Assembly: GCF_040581485.1 (NCBI RefSeq)
Contig: NC_090128.1
Span: forward strand, 4,216,001-4,280,000
Length of the DNA: 64,000 nucleotides
Origin: Linepithema humile
Taxonomy: Eukaryota > Arthropoda > Insecta > Hymenoptera > Formicidae
Reading direction: 5' to 3'
This document shows, one piece after another, positions 45,426 to 56,407 of the stretch; position 1 is the stretch's first letter, and every line of letters starts with the position of its first letter. Under the pieces are notes generated by a model that was not told where the DNA came from, did no database searches, and saw nothing but the letters and a program-made list of their open reading frames with translations. Both the position numbers and the translations under genes were made by a program.

Positions 45426-48400
45426 ATGGCACCAACACTCAGCAAATTCGCCACAAGACGCACGCTGGCTGGCGCGGTGGCGATCAGCACGTTGATATGG
45501 ATACTGAAAAACCGCAGCAGAAGACGATCGCCGAAGTCGAGGTAAATTACGTGCCAAGTGCGACTCGTGTTTATTCATACTTGTGCGCGATTATGCTGAG
45601 CAATAATGTATTTGCAGAAATCAGTGGCCGGTCGGCAATGACATTCAGTATGTCATCAAGGAGGTAAGAACGAATTAGTGTATCGACGTGAGGGATGCCA
45701 AGATTGCATCGATTGCTTCTTCGCAGGAGAAACCGAAGAGTCCTAAGGCGCAGGTGAATGCCGTTTTTTTCCGCAAACTCTGGACGTTGCTCAAAATCGG
45801 TATTCCCGGTGTGCTGTCACCGGAATTCGGCTATGTTCTCTTAATTGCCATCACCTTGGTCAGCAGGACCTTGTGTGACTTGTGGTTAATCAACAAAGGC
45901 ACTCTGATAGAAACGTATGTGTAATGGTCTTGATCAGTGGTATATTATAAAACTTTATTCTGCTGATATAAAACCTTCTATGTCACCAGAGCAATCGTCA
46001 ACATGGATGGGTCGTTGTTTAAGCAACATTTATCAGTTATGGTTGTGATGTTGCCAGTAGTAAGTAGAATATATTATTATTTAGTTGAGCGTCAAAGGTT
46101 GATTGCATATAGCTTGATAACTGAGATTTTTTTGCTGTAGGCAGTTTAATTTCAGCTTAGTAGTTGAAATAATTTACTAATATATAATATTCAATATGAT
46201 TATATTTATTTAGATTTCGATTGTAACCAACATAATGAAATATGGTCTAAGTGAAATAAAATTGAGGTTACGTACAAATATCACTCGTTATTTGATGGAT
46301 CAGTATCTTAAGTAAGTAATTCATATGATAATACATACACTTTTTATGAATGAGAATTCCATTTATAATGTTGCAATTGCGATTGCGATTGCATCCAGTA
46401 TAAGTTGATTAACATTACAAACAATAGTGTCAAAGGTGATGCAAAACTTTCCTTTGTGTTAAGGTTCTGATGTATTAAATTTATATAAATAACACATTGT
46501 AGGATATTAAACTTTGTCGCTAATGCAATATTATTGTAAATTTCTACTTAAATAATTTATACTTGACCCTGTCGTTAATGCGGTATTATAATTTTCTTTA
46601 AATAATTTATGACTAAAGTAAGTTATTGGGAAATATTCATTACAAGTATTTTTATTTATTTTTAAGAGATACATAATAAAGAAAGTGTTATCAGAAACGT
46701 TATCGTCATTGTTTGTTATCAGGAATCGTTAAATATTTAAAAACAATTTTGTTTTTTTCCACAGAGGCTTTACTTATTACAAAATGAGCAATCTGGACAC
46801 TCGTATCGCGAATCCAGATCAACTTTTGACTACGGACGTTGATAAATTTTGCGATAGCTGTACAGATCTTTATAGTAATATAGCGAAACCTTTATTCGAC
46901 ATCGGTCTTTATGTGTATAGATTAACAACCACTCTCGGTGGACAGGTATGTATAATATAAACATTTATCTCACTGAATTCATTGATGATTACTGTTTTCT
47001 CTGTACACATAATAATTAGAATGTACTTTTTTTTTTTTTTATAGACACCATTCTTGTTACTCTCCTATCTAGTAGTAGCTGGTACTTTTCTGACTCACCT
47101 TCGAAAGCCTATTGGGACATTAACGGTCAAAGAACAACGACTGGAAGGAGAGTATCGCCATATTAATTCGAGATTAATTACAAATTCGGAGGAAATAGCG
47201 TTCTATGCAGGAAATAATAGAGAAAAGTTGACGATGTTAGCCAGTTTTTACAAATTAGTGAGCTGAATTTTTTTTGTATCTATTAGTATGTCATTATTTT
47301 GCATTATCGTTCTTGTACCATGTTTTTTCTTTTTTGTTTTAGGTAACTCATCTTCGTAAATTTTTGGAATTTAAGGTCCTTATGGGTGTTTTAGACAACT
47401 TTGTTGCAAAATGTATGATGCGATTTACATAGGAACTATTATACTAACAAAACACGCTGTCTTATCTTTCAATTATATTTTATAATGTTGTTTTTTTTTT
47501 TTTTTTAGATTTTGCTACCGTAGTCGGTTTCTATGCGGTGAGCAGACCCTTCTTCCAGAAAGACCATGCTATACTCTCCGGTACACCTGATCATCGATTT
47601 AAATCGTATTATACGTACGGCCGAATGCTGGTGAAAATGGCCGAAGCGATTGGCCGATTGGTGCTGGCCGGCAGAGAACTTACCCGCTTGGCGGGGCTTA
47701 CAATGCGGGTCACTGAGATCAAGAATGTCCTCGACGATTTGAATGCCGGGAAATACGTGAGAACGATGGTGTCTGAGAGCAAGGCGATCGGTTATCCCGG
47801 TGGCGGCAAGATCATTCCGCGCGACAATATTATACGGTTCGATTGTGTTCCTTTGGTGACACCGAATGGAGACGTGCTCATCAAGGAACTATCGTTTGAA
47901 GTAAAGTCGGGAATGAACGTACTAGTTTGTGGTCCGAACGGTTGCGGCAAGAGCTCTATGTTTAGAATTCTCGGCGAAGTACGTATATTAATTTTTATAT
48001 GTATTATTTGTTGTTTTGTTTTTTCATAATATCTGTAAAATTTAAAGTGGTTCGAGCGTAACAATGTTGGCTAAAAGTAATGCTTTTGTGATGGGATAAT
48101 AGATTAAGAAATTGTCATTTATACACACAAAACTTTTAGCTATGATTGTCCGAAATGCTATAATTTGATAAAAATCTTCAAATTTCAAATAATTAATAAT
48201 TGAAGTGTTTTGTTTTTTATTGCAGCACATAATTAAATGTAACATCGACTTTTGCCATAAGACTCTGTGTAAAAGTTTCTTACTTTGAAGTCAAATATTT
48301 CAGTAATTAATAAGTTAATATCATTGAAATTGTGAAATTATATTTCTGAAGACTCTAAGTATATACAAATGATACAAATTTGAATAATTTCTTTAAAAAA

Positions 48401-49451
48401 AATTAACGCTTGAATCACCTTAATTCTGTCAATATTGATTGAATCATATCGAGTTTTTTACCGGTTCTTATTTTATTTGTTGTAGAATACTGATATAGTG
48501 TTAAATTAAAAAAACTAACAGAATAAATGCTATTATCAATCAATGCTAAGCGACATTGATAAAAAGGAAATTATATTTGCCTGCTGTTAATTTTGCACAT
48601 TAAAACATTTAGCTTTGGCCAGTTTGGGCTGGAACTATCACGAAACCGCCACGTGGTAAATTATTCTACATACCGCAACGTCCTTACATGACGTTGGGCA
48701 CGTTGAGAGACCAGATCATCTATCCTCACACAAAAGCCGAGATGATGAGGCGCGGTAATGCCAACGACGAGGATCTTAAGAAATTCTTGGATTTGGTGCA
48801 ACTGACTCATCTATTGGACAGAGAAAACCTTGCCAACAGTGAGGGACAAGGTTGGGACGTGGTGGCCGATTGGATGGACGTCTTATCGGGTGGCGAAAAA
48901 CAGCGTATTGCAGTGAGCCCCTTGTCTTTTTCTTCCGTTTTTTTTTAATTAACATAAATTTTATTTTACTTTCCAATTTCTAATTTCTTATTCGGTCTTT
49001 AAGTTTAACATTTAAAATTTTATTTATTATATTTATATACACACATATATATTTACTTGTAGATGGCTCGGTTATTTTATCATAAACCTCAATTTGCAAT
49101 TCTGGACGAATGCACGAGTGCAGTCAGCGTTGACGTCGAAGACTCCATGTACACGTACTGCAAACAAGAAAATATTACATTGTTTACGGTCTCCCACCGT
49201 CGATCTCTCTGGAAACATCACGAGGTATTACTGTCAATTTGTTTCCTTTGTCGAGTTCAGTAATTGTACTGTAGTCCAATATTTATATATATATTTATTT
49301 ATTAGGTGATTTTTGAATATTATTTTTTTCACATTTCTACATCACTATATGACTTTCTATATATTGTTTTTAGTACTATTTACATATGGACGGCCGAGGA
49401 ACCTACGAATACAAGCCGATCGAACAAGACACGATAGAATTCGGATCGTGA
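45426..49451 (+). CDS. ABCD3: ABCD3 / PMP70 peroxisomal half ABC transporter
   Basis: Twelve exons: 45426-45541, 45618-45663, 45727-45914, 45990-46059, 46214-46311, 46765-46945, 47045-47257, 47343-47412, 47509-47978, 48613-48912, 49063-49224 and 49374-49451. They give 663 residues (human ABCD3 has 659). The N-terminus MAPTLSKFATRRTLAGAVA carries the short basic/hydrophobic start used for peroxisomal targeting through PEX19. The transmembrane half includes the family block NSRLITNSEEIAFY. The ATPase half has Walker A GPNGCGKSS, signature LSGGEKQR, Walker B FAILDECTSA and the switch His in TVSHRRSLWKHHE. It ends in EFGS, as in vertebrate PMP70. As a homodimer it imports branched-chain and long-chain acyl-CoAs and bile-acid intermediates into peroxisomes. 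All catalytic motifs are intact. The start ATG was chosen because it yields the conserved N-terminus. Confidence 0.96.
46515..46610. repeat. Diverged tandem repeat in ABCD3 intron 5
   Basis: TGTCG(C/T)TAATGC and TTAAATAATTTAT occur in the same order in 46515-46560 and 46570-46610. It is a small local duplication with no apparent function. Confidence 0.6.
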
Positions 49452-50123
49452 ATTCTTGCGTCCCTTGCATATGCGAAGATACGTCTACATGCAAGGGACA
49501 TCTAGTTTAGTCTATTTAAAATAATTTCAATAATAGATAAAATTTAAGTATATTTGCGACAAAAGAAACTACAAAATGTTAAATATGTATAAAATGCAGG
49601 ACATTTCTCTCAGAATGGAGAGTATAGGCTGTATGTACTGTGTAAGTAAGCATTATGAGATAAAAGTAAATGACGCGGTCGCGATTATTCCCAGCGCTGA
49701 TTCTTTCACGCACCTACGTAGTTATCTAAACTTATAAGGCACAATGATATATTTTTCTATTGATGTTTCTATAAGAAATAATGATAATGAATTCTTGACG
49801 CACTCCGAGCTTTTAATATATATGAAGATGTAATATTTTTAAGTTCTCTAATCTTGTGATGCAATTCTGTAAATATATGTAATTTGATAGTGCGTAGAGA
49901 GATTTTTTGTGTAAATTACTAATATTAGCGACTTATCGGCCTGCAAATACTTGCCAAAATATTCACTGGATAAGTTCGTTAATATATTGTACGATACGAT
50001 ATGATTTGCAAGCTCGTGTTGAAATTTTGACAGTTTATTGGAAGTTGTATCATATCAGTGAAATGTGTGTATATGTATGTATATGTGTGCATATGTGTGT
50101 ATATGTGTGTATATGTGTGTATA

Positions 50124-50441
50124 ATATCGCACCTCTGCGAAAAGAGTGACAAGTCAAAAATATGAAAATGTTTAAGAGAGAAGAAAGAGAAAAGATATGT
50201 CACTTTTCCTGAAAAAATTGCAATGTCACTCATCGGTGATTGGAAAACAACTGAAATGTGACACTATTTTTGATTTATTACAAAACATTATGTCAGTTTG
50301 CGATTAGCGGATTTGTACAGAAAGTATTTGAATTCAACTTTTGTAACTTTTCTGCTGGAAAGTCGATGTATTTAGGACATAATCCACGCAAAAAACGAAA
50401 TTCGAAAAATTTTGACTTGTGTCACTCTTCTCGTGGAGGTG

Positions 50442-50446
<5 letters not shown>
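50124..50446. mobile_element. TIR element bracketed by microsatellites
   Basis: The left arm at 50124-50160 (ATATCGCACCTC and on) is an imperfect inverted repeat of the right arm at 50404-50446 (ending GGAGGTGCGATAT), about 37-43 bp each. The interior of about 240 bp has no long coding ORF. To the left lies a TGTATA-type repeat (about 50064-50122), and to the right a TA then TACA repeat (50443-50556). It fits a MITE whose ends have grown microsatellites. Confidence 0.7.
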
Positions 50447-50500
<54 letters not shown>

Positions 50501-50585
50501 CATACATACATACATACATACATACATACATACATACATACATACATACATACATACACACAAACACGCATACACACACACACAC
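50443..50585. repeat. Compound (TA)n-(TACA)n-(CA)n microsatellite
   Basis: About 27 TA units up to 50496 are followed by about 15 TACA/CATA units to 50556, then a short CA-rich run to 50585. ORFs predicted here (YIYIYI/YIHTYIHT repeats) are artefacts of the repeat. Confidence 0.95.
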
Positions 50586-52803
50586 GCGCGTGTACATGAC
50601 AAGATTTACTGTAGGACTTGTTTTATAAGAGTGTCATTAATATTGTTATGTGCAGACAACAATGTTACAAGAACAGATATGACAAGCCGCAAGATTATAT
50701 GAAATTGTTGGACAATAACAGAACGTTGTAACGAAAAATGTTTATTGTAAATTCAGAGAAAATTCAAATCAGCCACATATATAAGTATCTAAGTATATAT
50801 TAAACATGGTTTGAGAGAAACTAATTGTACTAATACTTCCACAATTACACAGATTCTCTTTCCTCTTATCTGTGTTTACAGTTTGAGCGAATAATAATGT
50901 CATTTTACTTCCTTGATATAGTAAAATATTTAAATTCTTAATTCACACAGGTTATTAAGTATAAAGATATTTTATGAAAAATAAAGAGCTTTTGTAATTT
51001 AAATTTGAGGTGCCTAAATAATTAATAGTTTTTTAAATTTATTACTAGTTTAATTTAAGATATTACCTATTACGTTTAGTTGCCAAGCAATTTAATTTGG
51101 AAATTAGTAATTTCAAGACAAGTTTGATATTTATAAATATTTATAAATAGAAAGTAATTTTATTTTTTGACTTTGCCTTGTATTTAATGAAATAATTTAT
51201 ATAAATTTTAATGTAGCAAAAACATGTTTAACAAGAGATCAAAGGTGTAAATATATAAATTTTAGAGCCGAAGTCCATAGAGGAAGAAGTAACATAAGAT
51301 AGCATTTATCGGAGGGGTGGGGTTTTGACAATAGACGGAAGGGGTGGATAACTAAGACGCCATATTTGGAATCGCGTTAATTCCATATTTGGATATTGCT
51401 CTCCTCTTAGCCAATCGGATTTATTACTTCGTTCTTTGAACTTTGAATCTCCCTCGCCTTAAACACAACTGCTACTTCTTTTCTTTTTATTAAGTTCGTG
51501 ACATAAGGAGAAAATGGACGGAGACAATGCGAAATAAATATTAAATTGGCATAAATTTTAATTGTAAGAACATAAATATTTATTTCTATCAGGGACAGAT
51601 TTTTTTTCGGGAATTTAAAATTGAAATTTGGCCATTGAAATAAAATTGACCGCGAGTGACTATGCGCAATTCAAATAAACCGCGCTCGTTTGGCATCGTG
51701 CTGCTCCAGCTGCGCATTCGCTCGTACAGTAGAACGGGTTCGGCAGCCGCCGGGTCTGGGCATTTAGCAGAAGCTCCGGGAGCTCCGGTTTTCGATTGCT
51801 AGTCGCAGGGTTTGAGCGCTCGAGGGCGGGTCGCGGTGCATTACGTTTGCGTGCCGTATATACGTGGCGTGTGCGTGCGGCGTGAGAAAGCGACGGAGAG
51901 GTGGACTCGCGCACAAAGGCAAGAAAAGGCAAGAAGAGAAGAGAAACGGCATTGGATAGAGAGAAGGATAGAGAGAGGATAGAGAGAAAGGAAGAAATAA
52001 AGAAAGAAAGAAAGAACGAACGGACACACCGAAGGTAGCATCGCCGCTTTGCAAAGAAGAAGAAACGAGAGGAGGAGGAGGAGGGAGAGCTGTCGCGGTG
52101 TACATGGTGTGTCACACAGTGCCGTCAAGAAGGAGGAGGAGGAAAGGAGCGGTGACCAGTGTTCTCTCTCGAGGTTAGCGGGTTTCGCGAATACTTTATC
52201 GCCCGGTGCTATCGATCGTGTGCTACGTCTCTTCGTTTTACGGACGATCATCTCCGTACATCACGGATCGTGCAAATCCGCCTTCGTCGTTTCGTATACA
52301 CTCCTCTTCCTGTCCCTGTCACCCTTTCTCCCTCGTTTCCTTTGCGCTCTCCCCTCCCCAACCACCGTAATATTTCGTCCACCGCTTGTCGTCCGCCACC
52401 TCCTCTTCGCCGCGTGCGCGTTCCCCGCGACCGCCGCTCTCTTTGGGGTGCCGGCTGTGCCCTCGTCGACGCTCGCGGGGGGAAAGAAGCGGCGGGGTGA
52501 CGCCGGGAGGAGCACAGGTGCAGGTGCATGCATATAGACGACGGCAACGACGACGTACGCGCCGCGGCGACGAACAACACATAGGGAGAGGGAGAACCTG
52601 TGGGACCGTGGAGCGAGGGAAAGAAGTGAAGAAGAAAGCGGAGGGGCACACACGCGAGAGCGTAGCGCGGCGGAGAGTAGTTGTGGCTGCGCGAGTGAAC
52701 GGTTCACGTCGTGGTTGTTGTCGTCGTGTCGCAGTTGACGTCGTCCCTTCGGTATTTCGTTATTCATCGCGCACAGTGCCGATTGACGTAACGCCACGGC
52801 AGA

Positions 52804-53297
52804 ATGGACGACACCGCGGGACCGCCGCGAACGTCGGACGTGGCGGCGATGGGAAGTGAGAGCGACGAGGCTACCTCCTCGCAGGTGCGGAAGGTTGGCG
52901 ATGAATCGAGTGCCGCCACCGGTGCCCCCGCCGCCGCCGCCCCTAGCCCCGCTGATGCCGCAGCCGCCGCCATCGTCGCCGATGCCGTCGAGTGCCGCGA
53001 TCAGGGCTCGATAAGGGTCGCGTCCCCGGAGCCATGCGCTGCTTCTACTTCTACCTCCTGCTCGACGACGGCGACGACGCCGCAGCCGCTGCTACCGCCG
53101 GCGTCGCAGCCAGGGTGTGGCTGCGTCGCGGCCACTGCGACCGACAAGGACGAGATCACCGTGTGCATCACGCCGACCACCGGCGGTCAGTTCGAGATCA
53201 CGGTGGACCGCAATGACACCGTGGAAAACCTCAAGAAAATCATCTCCAAGAAGCTGAAGGTCGCCAAGGAGCGGATTTGTTTACTATATCGTGAGAG
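52804..53297 (+). CDS. Midnolin/stuxnet homologue, first coding exon (partial)
   Basis: The exon encodes 164 residues plus two bases and ends at a GTGAGT donor (53298); the rest of the gene lies beyond the right edge. The first ~115 residues are low-complexity and Ala/Ser/Thr/Pro-rich. Then DEITVCITPTTGGQFEITVD and DTVENLKKIISKKLKVAKERICLLYRER match the start of the midnolin ubiquitin-like domain. In mammals midnolin carries nuclear proteins such as immediate-early transcription factors to the proteasome without ubiquitination. The Drosophila homologue stuxnet promotes Polycomb turnover in the same way. The call rests on the Ubl half-domain alone, so another Ubl protein is possible but less likely. 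The ATG at 52804 is in good context (CAGAATGG) and opens the longest frame. The N-terminal tail is longer than the ~30 residues of human midnolin. Confidence 0.7.
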
Positions 53298-53982
53298 GTG
53301 AGTGAGTCTGTCTCTTTCTTTTATCGCGACCGAGAGAAAGGATCGGTCGCCGCGGCGAAATCGAATGTAATTTCGGGGAATGTAAATACGAGAGGTAAGC
53401 TAACCTTCAAATGACAGACGCGTCTTTGTATCGAAAAAAGTGGAAGCGTTGCTTCGCATATGTGGAGCATGTATCGAAATCCGATTCTGATAATATTCAT
53501 TGATAATATGAGTTTCTATTCATGGAAAGAATTCTCGGAATTCTTTTCCAACTTTCTTAAAGTCGGAACAAATACGGAGAAGCGAATAAGTGAAGAGGAA
53601 ATATGTACATGTTATTTTATAAAAAATAAATATTATGAAAAATTGCTGCTTTTTTTAACTACACTTTATCACGTTTAGTATTTGTAAAACAGATGTACAT
53701 TTAGCGAAAAAGATTCGTGAAAAGATGCATTTAAAAGATAAATCTACCACGGCATCACTTTTCTTTTTCATAACGAAAAACAAATACAGTAACGAAATGC
53801 AGAATTCTTCTTCACTAAGCAGCCGTTTTTCTTCACTAATCTCACGTTCTTTGTGCTCGGAACGAAACGATACATTGGCGACTCGAGCGAAAAAAAGCAC
53901 ACAAGCATAAAAGAAACGTAGGTGAGTCACGGAGAATTATCGCTCAGCTGAAGCATTCGTGATACCTCGCGTCGTTTTGCGT

Positions 53983-54004
53983 CGCGCGCGCGCGCGCGCG
54001 CGCG
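53983..54004. repeat. (CG)n dinucleotide run
   Basis: About 10 uninterrupted CG units at the edge of a CpG-rich island in the midnolin intron. Such a run can adopt Z-DNA and implies that local CpG has not decayed through germline methylation. Confidence 0.9.
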
Positions 54005-56358
54005 TGAGTCGCGTTAAATCTCTAAAGCAGTGCTATCTCGGCAACGTCGGAGATAGAAGGAAGAGAGGCGCGTCGCGACGGCGGTGTCTCGCTCCCGTAT
54101 TCGCGTCGCTTCTATTTTTCCCACGAGCAACGTGCGTTCGAATCGGACCTCGCCCCATGCTCCGTTCTGTAAAGAAAGAAGAGAAAGAGAGGGAGGGCAA
54201 AGAAGAAGATAGGGACGAGCGGAGGGGGGGAGGGGGGAGTGGCAGGAGGGAAGGCAGAATAGAGACCCGGGTGGAGAGCGAACGTGAGCAGGCTCGTCCT
54301 TCGTGCCGGTGCACTTTTGGACGTGCGTCGGCGAGAAGGAGAAAGAGGTATAAGAAGAGGGACGGAAAAAGAACGGCTATACGGTGCATGCATGCCCGGT
54401 GTACGGTGTACCGGGTGTTTCAGGACGGAAAGTCGATACTCGAGAAGATGATAAAGAGATGAGAAAATGCAAGTCTCGCAAGTCCACTTTTTGACATCAT
54501 ACAAATATCGCGTGTATTTTATGTTACACTTTATCGTGATCGCTGGCCATTCATTAAGCCGCGATCATTCATCGAGTTATCACTCGTAATGTTACTAATG
54601 TTGCATGCGTTATGGTAATTCTGTTTTTTTTTTTTTTTTAATCTTACTTTAATCTACATCGCGCGTCAGGATGTTTAGAGATATTATATTCTACAAACAG
54701 TTACAAAATTATTCGAAATTAGATATGCATTATTCAATAGTTTTTTTTTTTTATTCGCAATAGCAACGTCGTCATTCTGCTTTTATCTTATCAGTTCTGC
54801 GGATTTCTCAGCTTTTCCAGCGCAAACATTTTATCCTTTCAGATGCATTCATGTATATACTAATAATACCTAACGTTAATCGCCGCGTGTGAACATTTGC
54901 GATGGGTAACGCGCTAAAATTTACTAATAAATACTTTTTATTCTATTATATTATTTGCAGCATTCTGTGATTTAATAACGACAGTATGAATGTATTAATT
55001 CGGCAGAGCCGAGGTCGTAAGAGTCGGACAAGCGTAAAAACATCATGCATATTTAACTTCTTTGTACATAATACATACTTCATGTATACCTTATCTACGC
55101 TTCATATACTTCATTTCAATAACGATGCCAATTTAAAATACAAGAGAATCATCAAGTTTCGTCGGCTTAACGAGATTTCGCGATAAAAGGAAAAGTCTTC
55201 GGTGCCTGTTCGGATTTTGCCGACGACGATCCCGCGACGCAGCGTTGCCTCCCGAAGTATCGACCTATCCTCCTGAAACCGCCTGTATACGTGCTCTCGT
55301 GGGCGTTCGTGGGGGCCGCAGCGCGGATCCATCCACCTCCACCGCCACCTCCTGCCGCCGTCGCTGCTTCGTGCGAGCACGCGAGAGAGAAATATGGTGG
55401 AGTGGAAGGTTGGCATACCGCGGTGAGTAGTCGAGAGAGATGGGAGGAGGCGGCGGAGGTGGCGTGTAGTAGTATAGTAGGTAGAGGATATCTCGGGAAA
55501 TCGCGCTCCCGTAAAGTGGAACAGTGACAGCCGTCTGTGATAGCAGACAAAATGAGGGAGAGAGAGAGAGAAGACTGGAGAGAGAGGGAGGCCGTGGCGC
55601 ACGAAAGAGGCGGCGAGAGAAGGCGAGACAGAGAAAGGAATCTATTTGTTATTCGGGGTAAGCCCCCGTCAGAAAGAGTATGACTAAACAGAAATCGCGC
55701 GGAGGAGAGAAAATGCAATCATAATATACAAAAGCGACAAACAGTTACAATTAACAGATAGCGACGCGGTGTTCCGGGAAAGTCGCATAAAAATAGATGT
55801 ACAAATTATACACCAAAAAAAAAAAAAAAAAGAAAGACGAGAGAAGAAAAATGATAAGAGAAAAATACATCTTGATTATTTTCTAATTGCGCAACTCTCA
55901 CCGATTTTTTTTTCCATCTAATTTTTTTGTCTCGTTTTTTCAACGAATCTTGATTACGCTTCGAAGGTTGATTTGCGTGCGGCTTTTGACGTACGACACG
56001 ATCTTTAATAACTAATTAATGACCGACATATAATCACACTATAAATTTACATTTAATCGATGTTCCGGCCATTGTACCGTGTTTAAGTTCTCTCGGTCAT
56101 TTAAACGACATTTAAAAAAAAAAAAAGAACACCGCGGTGGATGCACAAAGAGAGCAGGAGAGGAGAAAGAGAGATAGAACGACGGGATCGGCTATATATA
56201 CATTCCCGTGCGCAACGCATCGGCTGCGGTTCGTTTCTTTCTTTCTTTCGTTCTTGCTTGCTTTCAGTCCTCGGTGCTTTTTCTGTTGCCTCGTCTCTTA
56301 CGTGTCTCGATCGGGCCCGCCGCGCGTAATTCTCTCGAGATCTCTCGCCGTCGTCCGT

Positions 56359-56369
56359 TCTCTCTCTCT

Positions 56370-56404
<35 letters not shown>
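56359..56404. repeat. (CT)n / GAGA-type tract
   Basis: A near-pure CT run within a pyrimidine-rich island. In insects GAGA repeats (the minus strand here) bind GAGA-factor-like proteins and mark open promoters. Confidence 0.9.

Positions 56405-56407
<3 letters not shown>

Larger units (their letters stand above)
49452..52803. other. ABCD3 3' flank and midnolin upstream/5' UTR region
   Basis: Just after the ABCD3 stop, an 11-bp stem (49460-49470 with 49489-49499) could form in its 3' UTR. The middle is AT-rich with a TIR element and microsatellites (listed separately). From about 51650 to 52803 the DNA becomes GC-rich and purine-rich (AAAGAAAGAAAG near 52000, GGAGGAGGAGG near 52070). It has many open but low-complexity frames and probably encodes the long 5' UTR and promoter of the midnolin homologue. 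No other gene is supported. Confidence 0.4.

Noticed and set aside
50258..50702. Overlapping ORFs on both strands coding YIYIYI and YIHTYIHT repeats
   Set aside because: They are translations of the TA/TACA microsatellite; a simple repeat lacks stops in several frames.
51660..52859. Many long ORFs on both strands before the midnolin exon
   Set aside because: Low-complexity Arg/Ser/Pro translations of a GC- and purine-rich 5' region; none shows a domain, and they overlap in most frames.
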